Shown: positions 1 through 6,812 of the stretch, one piece after another
Layout: each line of letters starts with the position of its first letter
Position numbering within the stretch: position 1 is the first letter of the stretch
Source of the DNA: Myxococcales bacterium
Lineage (GTDB): Bacteria; Myxococcota_C; UBA6777
Assembly: GCA_027005175.1 (NCBI GenBank)
Contig: JALTMC010000425.1
Span: forward strand, 1,888-16,711
Direction of reading: 5' to 3'
Length of the DNA stretch: 14,824 bases
Notes under the pieces: model-generated
Databases searched by the model: none
Seen by the model: only the letters and a program-made list of their open reading frames with translations
Told to the model about the DNA's origin: nothing
Translations under genes and position numbers: made by a program

Positions 1-124
1 TAGGGGTGAAGCCGCAGGCTGAATCAAGCGGATGGGGTGGGGGGCGTTGAACCCTATTCTCCCTTCGTCTCTTTTAATCCTTGGTGAATCTAATACCGAT
101 TCTCAAAAGCACAACCTTTGCCCA

Positions 125-300
125 TTCTGTGTTCAATAGACAACGCTCCGGTTCTGTGCTCAAACGGTTGATGATTCGGCTCCGTGTTTCAACGTTGGGT
201 TCTTGCCCATGCTGCTTCGCAAGAAGAAGGAAAACGCCAGGTTAATGATTGGGTTCTGTGTTTCAAAGTTGGGTTCTGTGCTTCAAGGTCGGGGTTTGGT
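125..300 (+). repeat. Degenerate 27-28 bp repeat copies
   Basis: The unit at 125-151 reads TTCTGTGTTCAA, then a short variable part, then GACAACGCTCCGG. It aligns almost base for base with the tandem unit at 14650-14824 (TTCTATGTTCAAGC followed by GACCAACGATCCGG). It is followed at once by TTCTGTGCTCAAACGG (152-) and by shorter fragments: TCCGTGTTTCAACGTTGGG (181-), TTCTGTGTTTCAAAGTTGGG (254-273) and TTCTGTGCTTCAAGGTCGGG (274-293). The array is decayed compared with the one at the right edge. Function is unknown; it looks like a dispersed intergenic repeat family. Confidence 0.65.
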
Positions 301-384
301 GTGATCGCCGGGTGGCACATCACAGGGGACGTTCCGAGGATTGTTGCAATGTCCTTCTTGACTGTTTCGCCACCATTTTGCACT

Positions 385-556
385 CTAGAACACAGACCGG
401 TTTGTTGTCGGTCGTAAAAACAGCCATTTGCGTCGTCTGACTTTGTTATTCCTTCTTGGAATAGCTACTATGTCTCGGCGGCATGTCTTTCCAGGCTCGC
501 AACGGACTGATTTTACTCGGTCCATTACACGGGTCTGTGTTCTAGGCGATAACGAG
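385..556. repeat. Oppositely oriented repeat copies forming a 14-bp inverted repeat
   Basis: CTAGAACACAGACC at 385-398 is the exact reverse complement of GGTCTGTGTTCTAG at 532-545. Both lie inside further diverged copies of the 28-bp family. On the minus strand, 415-385 contains CGACCGAC, then CCGG, then TCTGTGTTCTAG; on the plus strand, 532-556 reads GGTCTGTGTTCTAGGCGATAACGAG. The 133-bp interval between them contains the likely promoter of the lipoprotein gene. Confidence 0.6.
443..471 (+). promoter_or_regulatory. Candidate promoter of the lipoprotein gene with internal inverted repeat
   Basis: TTGTTA (443-448), a 17-bp spacer and TACTAT (466-471) each match 4 of 6 bases of the sigma-70 -35 and -10 consensus. 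The spacer holds a perfect inverted repeat, TATTCC-N5-GGAATA (447-463), which would suit a dimeric regulator. A start near 478 would give a leader of about 114 nt before the ATG at 592. This is a pattern match only. Confidence 0.35.
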
Positions 557-591
557 TGCAGGTTTCCTTTCTAGAAGAGAAGGCTGAAAGT

Positions 592-1830
592 ATGTTAACG
601 CAACGATGGTTTTTTTCGACAGTACGTTTGGCCTTTGTCTTGTGGTTGTTGGCTGTCATGTTGGCGTGTTCACAACCCAAGGAGGACTGCAAAGAGTGTA
701 CTCTTGGGGCGCGTAAGTGTTCCGCTGGGCGCGATGGTGTTTTGATCTGTAGGGCGATTAAATCCATCGGTTGTCAAAAGATGGTGTTGGAGCGTTGTCC
801 TACAGGGCAAGAGTGTGCTGTGTCTGGCGGGCGTGCTGTGTGCCAGGTCAGCGGCTCGAAGTGTGGTGTGACCTGCTTGGATGGACAAAAGCGATGTGAA
901 GGTGAAAATGTTGCGGTGTGTCAACGCGAGCCGATCTCGAACTGTCTGCAATGGTTTGTTGTGAAAACATGCCTGGCTCAAAACCCTTGTGATGCGAGCA
1001 CCGGAGATTGTTCGGGCACATCCGGCTGCACTCCCAAGACTCTTCAGCATGAAAAAAAGTGTGTCGGCAATGCCGTTTATTGGTTTGATGATTGCGGCAA
1101 GCAGGGCAAATTGGATATCACCTGTACAAGCGGGAAGACCTGCCAAAAGGGTATTTGTACAGGTGGAAATAGTGGTTGCCAACCCAAAAATTTACAGGCC
1201 AAGCAGAAGTGTGTGGGTAATCAGATCTACTGGTTTGACGATTGCAACACCCAGCGAGACTGGGTAAAAACTTGCCAGAAAGGTCAGACCTGTCAGAACT
1301 CTCAATGTACGGGGGGAGGATGTCAGCCCAACAATCCCAACCACGAAAAGAAGTGTGTGGGCAATGCCATTTACTGGTTTGACGATTGCGGCAAACAAGG
1401 TACGAAGCTTCAAGATTGTGTCTCCCCCCAGACCTGTAGCAATGGTGCCTGTCAGGGGGGCTGTAACAATCAATGCCAGAGCGGCAAGGCTCAGTGTGTG
1501 GGGAATAGCCTTCAGACCTGTGATCGTGATGCCAAAGGTTGCTATGCCTGGGGACAGGCTTTTCCCTGTCCTGCGGGTCAGATCTGTCAGGCCGGGATCT
1601 GTGTCGCCGATGGCTCGGGCAGTGGCGGCGGTCGGTCCTGTAAGGTCGGTGGCTTGGGTACTTGCAAAAGTGATAGTGACTGCTGTCAGGGACAAACATG
1701 CATTAGCTATGTGATCGCCAAAGGATGCGGCCCATGCTCCTCTGGCTCAGACTGTCCCAAAGCAGGATTCTTACCTCTGAGCTGTTGCCAAATCGCAGGA
1801 AAGGCTGTTTGTGCCCTGCTTTGCCCCTAG
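592..1830 (+). CDS. Cys-rich repeat lipoprotein, function unknown
   Basis: A 412-residue predicted lipoprotein. ATG 592 is preferred over an in-frame GTG at 556 because an AAGG stretch lies about 8 nt upstream of it, and because it gives a normal signal peptide. That peptide has basic residues, then a hydrophobic stretch (13-24), then a lipobox-like MLAC with Cys26. Ser follows the Cys, so by the E. coli Lol rule it would go to the outer membrane (inference). The protein has 55 Cys (about 13%). Residues 145-290 are three tandem modules of 48-50 residues sharing 'KCVGNxxYWFDDC', followed by a related fourth module without the YWFDD core. A Gly/Ser linker (about 341-347) leads to a C-terminal knot-like domain with 'GTCKSDSDCCQGQTC'. 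Such disulfide-rich surface proteins are common in Myxococcota-type genomes. It could be a structural or binding surface protein; no catalytic motif is visible. It is apparently transcribed alone. Confidence 0.85.
   Translation: MLTQRWFFSTVRLAFVLWLLAVMLACSQPKEDCKECTLGARKCSAGRDGVLICRAIKSIGCQKMVLERCPTGQECAVSGGRAVCQVSGSKCGVTCLDGQKRCEGENVAVCQREPISNCLQWFVVKTCLAQNPCDASTGDCSGTSGCTPKTLQHEKKCVGNAVYWFDDCGKQGKLDITCTSGKTCQKGICTGGNSGCQPKNLQAKQKCVGNQIYWFDDCNTQRDWVKTCQKGQTCQNSQCTGGGCQPNNPNHEKKCVGNAIYWFDDCGKQGTKLQDCVSPQTCSNGACQGGCNNQCQSGKAQCVGNSLQTCDRDAKGCYAWGQAFPCPAGQICQAGICVADGSGSGGGRSCKVGGLGTCKSDSDCCQGQTCISYVIAKGCGPCSSGSDCPKAGFLPLSCCQIAGKAVCALLCP
1024..1461 (+). repeat. Three tandem 48-50 codon Cys-rich modules
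   Basis: In-frame units 1024-1173 (50 codons), 1174-1317 (48) and 1318-1461 (48) each begin 'GC.P', contain KCVGN followed by YWFDDC, and end 'C.GG'. Each has six conserved Cys. The units differ at many third positions, so the duplication is older than those in the coiled-coil gene. Confidence 0.85.
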
Positions 1831-2031
1831 CGAAGGATGCGAACAAGCTTGTCCTGAACTCAGGATTGTTACAAGCGTTGATGATCGTCTTCATCCCTGT
1901 TAATTTCCCCTGACATGACGTTTCTGTTTGTGGTATATAGCTTGTCGTTTTTATGGCATCTGGGGTCTCTCGAATCTCCCAGTGCTATGGGATGGATCTG
2001 AGATAGACACGCTAGTTAAGGAGATGGAAGG

Positions 2032-4479
2032 GTGGAAGCTGGAAACGTTGCTTTGGAGTCACAGTTTGTTGCATTGCTCGCTGTAGAAATGGGTTGTCGG
2101 CCTGAACAGGTGACAGCAGCGTCAAGCCTGTTCGCGGAGGGGGCGACAGTTCCTTTTGTGGCACGTTATCGCAAGGAAGTCACAGGTGGTCTGGATGACG
2201 AGCAGCTAGAGAATCTGGCGAAGCGTCGTGAGTATTTCTTGGAGCTTGCGACTCGTCGTGATGCGATCCTCGCGAGTATTGCAGAGCAAGAGAAGCTCAC
2301 TCCAGAGTTGGAGGCTGCGATTCGCGCCTCTCACACCCGGCAAGAACTCGAAGATCTGTATCTACCCTACAAAAAGAAGCGGCGTACCCGAGCCCAAAAA
2401 GCACGCGAGAAGGGTCTGCAGCCTTTGGCCGATGCGTTACTTTCCGAAGCAGAAGGTACGGCAGCTCCGAACTCTTTGGCGGAGTCTTTTGTTGATCCAG
2501 ACAAAGACGTTGCAGACATCGAGGCGGCCCTGGCAGGAGCACGAGATATCCTGGCAGAGCAGATGGCAGAGAACGCAGAGAATCGGGCTTCTCTACGTCA
2601 GTTTATGGCGAGAGAGGCGATGTTGTCGGTGCGTGTCGCCTCTGGGAAGGAAGAAGAGGGTGCTGTCTATCGTGATTACTTTGACCACACAGAGCGAGCA
2701 GAGAATATCCCATCTCACCGGCTGTTGGCGATATTACGTGGTGAACGTGACGGATTTCTGATCTCGGACTTGGAGTTTGATGATGAGGCGCAGATCGCTT
2801 CCATCTCACAGCGGTGGCAGGTTCCGATGGATACTCCTTGCGGCCAGCAGGTCTGGTTGGCTACAGCGGATGGATACAAACGATTGCTGCGACCTTCGAT
2901 CTCCAACGAAGTTCGCGCTGAGGTTCGAGAGCGTGCGGAGAATGAGGCCATTGCTGTTTTTCGATCGAATCTGGAGTCTTTGTTGATGCAATCTCCCTTT
3001 GGTCGCTACGCTGTGATGGGGGTTGATCCAGGTGAACGAACAGGTAGTAAGATTGCTGTCGTTGACAACACAGGGAAGGTTGTTGCGACAACAACGATCT
3101 ATCCCTTGCCCCCACGGGCTGATGTGGATGGCTCCAGGCAAACCATCCTCTCTTTGGCACAACGCCATGGGGTTCGCGCGATTGCGATTGGAAATGGTAC
3201 GGGGGGTCGAGAGACCGAGCGGATTGTGCGACAGGCGATGAAGTCTGTGCCTGCGATGTCATCTGTGGTGGTTGCGATTGTTCCCGAAACAGGGGCATCT
3301 GTTTATTCTGCCTCCAAGATTGCTCGTGAAGAATTTCCCGATATGGATGTCTCGCTTCGTGGTGCTGTGTCGATCGCTCGTCGATTGCAAGACCCACTTG
3401 CAGAACTGGTCAAGATCGATCCTAAATCGATGGGAGTTGGGCAGTACCAACACGATGTCAATCAGAAGTCTCTGGAGCGCGAACTTGAGTTGGCGGTAGA
3501 AGGTGTGGTGAACCGGGTTGGGGTGGAACTCAATACTGCGTCAAAGCCGTTGTTGCGGCGAGTGTCAGGTGTGTCTGCGCGGATCGCAAAAAACATTGTG
3601 GAGCATCGCGATGCGAACGGACCTTTTGCAAGTCGCAAAGGGTTGCTCAAGGTCAAAGGTCTGGGACCCAAAACCTACGAACTTGCGGCAGGGTTCTTGC
3701 GTATTCATGCTGCAAGTAATCCGCTGGACCAAACTGCTGTTCACCCCGAACGATACGAGCTTGTGGAGCGTATGGCTGCACAGGTTGGCGTGTCGGCAAA
3801 GGAGCTGGTGGGTGCTCCGACTGTTGTATCCAAACTCAATCTCAAAGAGTTTCTTGATGAAGAAGCGGGGATCGGAACTTTCACCCTCCATGATATCCGT
3901 GATGAACTTCTGCAACCGGGGCGTGACCCTCGACCGGAGTACGAAGCCCCTGCATTTCGAGACGATGTTCTCTCCATCAACGATCTACAGGAAGGCATGA
4001 TCCTTGAAGGGCGCGTCTCCAATGTCGCAAACTTTGGTGCCTTTGTGGATCTGGGGATTAAGCGTGATGGTTTGATTCATATCTCAGAAATTACCCATGA
4101 GTGGATTGACGATCCACGTACTGTTCTTCAAGTTGGGCAGATCGTAAAGGTCAAGGTGATCGAAATCGATAACCAACGTGGGCGAATTAGTCTGTCTCGC
4201 AAAGCTCTGGAAGCCGAAGCTGGAGACGGTGCTCGTCCTCCCCGACGGAGTGACTCTACCCGGTCTTCGCGTGGCTCTTCTTCCCAGGGAACTGCTAGCC
4301 GAGGTGGGGCGCGTGGCGGCTCTTCACGTCCCTCCGAACGAGGTGGGTCGCGTGGTGGCTCTTCTCGTGGTGGCCATGCGACCTCTTGGGATGATACCGC
4401 TCGCTCCCGTCAGAAAAAGCCCGCTGCTTCTTCTGGCCTCGTCACTCTTGGTGACTTGATGAACAAATTTAAAAAATAA
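2032..4479 (+). CDS. tex: Tex family RNA-binding transcription accessory protein
   Basis: An 815-residue cytoplasmic protein with the full Tex architecture, slightly longer than the usual ~780. In order: an N-terminal helical Tex region (about 1-200); a YqgF/RNase H-like domain starting near 324 with 'GVDPGERTGSKIAVVD' (Asp332); a helix-hairpin-helix region about 505-560 with 'VKGLGPKTYELAAGF'; and an S1 RNA-binding domain about 651-724 ('GRVSNVANFGAFVDLGIKRDG'). Tex homologues bind nucleic acid, interact with transcription complexes and affect gene expression and toxin production in several bacteria. The GTG start at 2032 has AAGGAG (2018-2023) 8 nt upstream; a closer ATG at 2024 is out of frame. 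The extra length is a C-terminal tail (about 729-800) rich in Arg, Gly and Ser with several RGG triplets, which ends in a conserved-looking 'LGDLMNKFKK'. No terminator hairpin follows. Confidence 0.96.
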   Translation: MEAGNVALESQFVALLAVEMGCRPEQVTAASSLFAEGATVPFVARYRKEVTGGLDDEQLENLAKRREYFLELATRRDAILASIAEQEKLTPELEAAIRASHTRQELEDLYLPYKKKRRTRAQKAREKGLQPLADALLSEAEGTAAPNSLAESFVDPDKDVADIEAALAGARDILAEQMAENAENRASLRQFMAREAMLSVRVASGKEEEGAVYRDYFDHTERAENIPSHRLLAILRGERDGFLISDLEFDDEAQIASISQRWQVPMDTPCGQQVWLATADGYKRLLRPSISNEVRAEVRERAENEAIAVFRSNLESLLMQSPFGRYAVMGVDPGERTGSKIAVVDNTGKVVATTTIYPLPPRADVDGSRQTILSLAQRHGVRAIAIGNGTGGRETERIVRQAMKSVPAMSSVVVAIVPETGASVYSASKIAREEFPDMDVSLRGAVSIARRLQDPLAELVKIDPKSMGVGQYQHDVNQKSLERELELAVEGVVNRVGVELNTASKPLLRRVSGVSARIAKNIVEHRDANGPFASRKGLLKVKGLGPKTYELAAGFLRIHAASNPLDQTAVHPERYELVERMAAQVGVSAKELVGAPTVVSKLNLKEFLDEEAGIGTFTLHDIRDELLQPGRDPRPEYEAPAFRDDVLSINDLQEGMILEGRVSNVANFGAFVDLGIKRDGLIHISEITHEWIDDPRTVLQVGQIVKVKVIEIDNQRGRISLSRKALEAEAGDGARPPRRSDSTRSSRGSSSQGTASRGGARGGSSRPSERGGSRGGSSRGGHATSWDDTARSRQKKPAASSGLVTLGDLMNKFKK

Positions 4480-4485
4480 GCTTTG

Positions 4486-6528
4486 TTACTGTTTTCTTTT
4501 TTCTTCATCCCTCTTTTGTTTTTTCGTATTGGCCTGGAGTCCTTCAAACAACTGCTCGACATCTCGGGAGCACACAAACGCGGTCAAGAGGTCACCTTCG
4601 TATAGGGTGGTGTTGCCATGCGGGATGAGCATCGCCTCTTTTCGTTGTATCGAGACGAGGATACAATCGTAGGGAAGGAAGGGCCCCAACTCTTTAATGG
4701 TTTTCCCGACAGCGGGGTGGTCGCTATCCAGGTGGATGTCGATAAACTCTGTACCTCCCAGTGTCAGGCGCTGTCGTTGTGTGCGATGTTTGACTTCGGA
4801 GCGGCGAGCCAGTGCACTGTTGTAGGAGCAAATAATCTCCTTGCGCTCCATGACTCCGATCGGTTGGTAGGGATCATCATGCGAGACAACGGGGAGCAGG
4901 CCAAATCCGCGTTGTCCCATTTGTAGAAGAGCTTCTCCCACAGTATCATCGGGGTATACCCGTTGGAGTTTGGCGTATGGAGTGGCAAACTGAGAGATGG
5001 GTGTGTTGGAGGGGAGGTTCTTGCTCACTGCTTTATCTAAATCATTAATCGTGACAATACCAGCCAGCTTACCTTTCTCATCCAGTACCATCACGCCATG
5101 CCAGTGTGTTCGGAGGAGAAGGTCAGATAACTCGGCCAAGGTTGTGTTGCACGATGTGGAGTGAAAGTCACGGGTCATGGTATCTTCGACGAGCAAGCCC
5201 TCCAATACATTGAGATCTCGACCTCCTTGAATGGAGATCCCTCTTTTGGTTAATGGCCAAGAGTAGACAGATTCCTCAAACATCGCCTCGGCAACGAAGG
5301 TCGCGATGACCGTAACCAACATCAATGGAACAATGAGGTGGTAGTCGTTGGAGAGTTCGAATACCATTAAAACTGCGGTCATTGGGGCTCTTGTTGAGGC
5401 AGCAAATACGCCAGCCATTCCTGCGATCACATAGGCCCCGGGATTGATGGCGATCTGGGGCCACATATAATGGGCCAATATGCCTACAATACCGCCCAAC
5501 GTTGCGCCCAGAAATAAGCTGGGAGCCAAGACCCCACCGGCGTTTCCAGAGCCGATGGTTAAAGCCGTGGCCAGGATCTTAAGGAGTAGAAGTATCACGA
5601 GAGTGGTGATGGAGAGCTGGATGTTCTTGGTGGCGAATTGTCCGATGGATTCGAGTCCTGTGCCCAGGATCTCGGGGGAGTGAGATACCCACGCCAGGCC
5701 TCCTGTCAAGATCAATCCAAGAGATGTTCGTACTGGAAGGATGCGATGTACTTTTACAAACCAGCTATTGACAAGGATTAGGCTCTTGGTCCAATACACT
5801 GCGATGATTCCAGCGAGGAGGGCAAGAGCAATGTAGATAGGGATCTCCCAGACGTGGGACAGTGGGTAAGGAGGAACCTGAAACGCCGGTTGGGTTCCCC
5901 AAATCATCCGACTCACAATACTCGAAGAGACAGAGCTGAGAACAACGGTTCCAAAGTACCGGGTTGTAAAGCTGGCGAGGATTACCTCCAACGCAAAGAT
6001 TGTTCCTGCAATGGGTGTGTTGAAGGCTGCGGCAATTCCTGCGGCTGCACCGCAAGCAGCGAGGATTCGTACGCGCTTGGTGGAGAGGTGAAACAGTTGT
6101 CCGGTAAAGGAGCCCAGGGAGGCTCCGATCTGTACAATGGGACCCTCTCTTCCTGCGGAACCTCCCGCGCCGAGGGTCAGCGAAGTGACTAATGTTTTGA
6201 GAGGTGCAATCCGCGATGGAATTCTTCCACTTCGAATCGCCATCGCTTCGATCACATAGGGAATCCCGCTACCTTTCAGGTCGTTGCCCCAATGCATTAA
6301 CAAGAAACCGGAGAGTAGGCCAACCAAACTCATAAGTCCCAGGATACCTGCCCATCCATAGGCCAGTTGCGCCCATTGCATAAGAAGGGTGATCCGAAGA
6401 ATCATCCACATCAAAAGAGATGCTCCCAAGGCAGAAAGTATTCCCACAACGATCGCCAGGGACGAAAGCTGAAATCCCTTGGGGATTGTCCAACTATGTA
6501 TCCGTTCTCTCACACTTTGAAACAACAA
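4486..6528 (-). CDS. CLC-family chloride channel/transporter with CBS pair and RCK_C domain
   Basis: A 680-residue inner-membrane anion channel or exchanger. Selectivity-filter motifs are clear: GSGIP (86-90), GREGP (126-130, with gating Glu128), GGVLAP (331-336, a variant of GxFxP) and Tyr422 in 'SVYSWPL', the likely central tyrosine. The position equivalent to the internal proton glutamate of E. coli ClcA (Glu203) appears to be Val182 in 'FALEVIL', as in CLC channels, so uncoupled chloride conduction is possible (inference). The cytoplasmic part holds two CBS domains (about 447-503 and 511-570) and a TrkA-C/RCK_C-like domain (about 586-665), suggesting nucleotide or other ligand control. 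The start is uncertain: the only upstream candidate after an in-frame TGA is TTG at 6528, immediately followed by another TTG, with no strong ribosome site; GTG at 6513 is an alternative. It converges on tex with a 6-bp gap. Confidence 0.92.
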   Translation of the reverse strand: MLFQSVRERIHSWTIPKGFQLSSLAIVVGILSALGASLLMWMILRITLLMQWAQLAYGWAGILGLMSLVGLLSGFLLMHWGNDLKGSGIPYVIEAMAIRSGRIPSRIAPLKTLVTSLTLGAGGSAGREGPIVQIGASLGSFTGQLFHLSTKRVRILAACGAAAGIAAAFNTPIAGTIFALEVILASFTTRYFGTVVLSSVSSSIVSRMIWGTQPAFQVPPYPLSHVWEIPIYIALALLAGIIAVYWTKSLILVNSWFVKVHRILPVRTSLGLILTGGLAWVSHSPEILGTGLESIGQFATKNIQLSITTLVILLLLKILATALTIGSGNAGGVLAPSLFLGATLGGIVGILAHYMWPQIAINPGAYVIAGMAGVFAASTRAPMTAVLMVFELSNDYHLIVPLMLVTVIATFVAEAMFEESVYSWPLTKRGISIQGGRDLNVLEGLLVEDTMTRDFHSTSCNTTLAELSDLLLRTHWHGVMVLDEKGKLAGIVTINDLDKAVSKNLPSNTPISQFATPYAKLQRVYPDDTVGEALLQMGQRGFGLLPVVSHDDPYQPIGVMERKEIICSYNSALARRSEVKHRTQRQRLTLGGTEFIDIHLDSDHPAVGKTIKELGPFLPYDCILVSIQRKEAMLIPHGNTTLYEGDLLTAFVCSRDVEQLFEGLQANTKKQKRDEEKRKQ

Positions 6529-6566
6529 TGGCTTAGTCTTTCATTCATCCAATAAAGAGGTCACTC

Positions 6567-6589
6567 TTTCCACGACGAATCTGTGGAAA
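6567..6589. promoter_or_regulatory. 7-bp inverted repeat upstream of the CLC gene
   Basis: TTTCCAC (6567-6573) and GTGGAAA (6583-6589) are perfect inverted arms around a 9-nt spacer, 38 bp upstream of the CLC start. It could be an operator for a dimeric regulator (arm centres 16 bp apart) or a hairpin in the leader RNA. No T-run follows on either strand, so it is not an intrinsic terminator. Confidence 0.4.
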
Positions 6590-6660
6590 CATTCTTGTGT
6601 GAGTCTTAATACTCCTTCTTTTTTATAAGTCTAGGGGCATTTGGGCTGCGCAGATTTTTT

Positions 6661-6676
6661 TCGTTCTTAAGAACGA
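6661..6676. promoter_or_regulatory. Perfect 16-bp palindrome
   Basis: TCGTTCTTAAGAACGA is fully self-complementary, about 130 bp upstream of the CLC gene and 137 bp downstream of the coiled-coil gene's stop. A run of seven T (6655-6661, the last T shared with the palindrome) lies on the side that would precede the hairpin for plus-strand RNA and would be A in minus-strand RNA, so it does not work as a terminator for either neighbour. An operator for the CLC gene is the simplest reading. Confidence 0.4.
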
Positions 6677-6812
6677 GATACCATGTAGGAGAGAGTTTGT
6701 GTGAAAGGGCTGCGATTCTTGGAGTTGTAGCAACACAGAAGACGCTAGAGAGTGAGCGAAACCCACTTCTTGTATCGACAGGATGTCGCTTGGGTGGGAG
6801 AAGGGGAGCTTG

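Larger units (their letters stand above)
1..591. other. Gene-free left region with degenerate repeats
   Basis: No open frame here has a convincing ribosome site or protein-like composition. The short frames at 184-440 overlap each other and are built from repeat sequence. Several diverged copies of a 27-28 bp repeat are present (best copy 125-151, others listed separately), together with a plausible promoter at 443-471 for the downstream lipoprotein gene. The first ~120 bases hold nothing I can assign. The window opens with TAG, but whether this ends a gene lying to the left cannot be judged. Confidence 0.6.

Noticed and set aside
184-440. Two overlapping plus-strand frames of 63 and 77 codons
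   Set aside because: They consist of decayed repeat sequence, have no ribosome site and overlap in different frames.
670-1699. Antisense frames of 167-193 codons opposite the lipoprotein gene
   Set aside because: They are shadows of the strongly biased Cys/Gly codons of the repeats; composition is Thr/Ala/His-rich and not protein-like.
1852-1865. Hairpin TCCTGAACTCAGGA as terminator of the lipoprotein gene
   Set aside because: The stem is only 5-6 bp and no T-run follows.
6655-6676. Intrinsic terminator (palindrome plus T-run)
   Set aside because: The T-run is on the 5' side for plus-strand RNA and becomes A after the hairpin for minus-strand RNA; no upstream plus-strand gene would use it.
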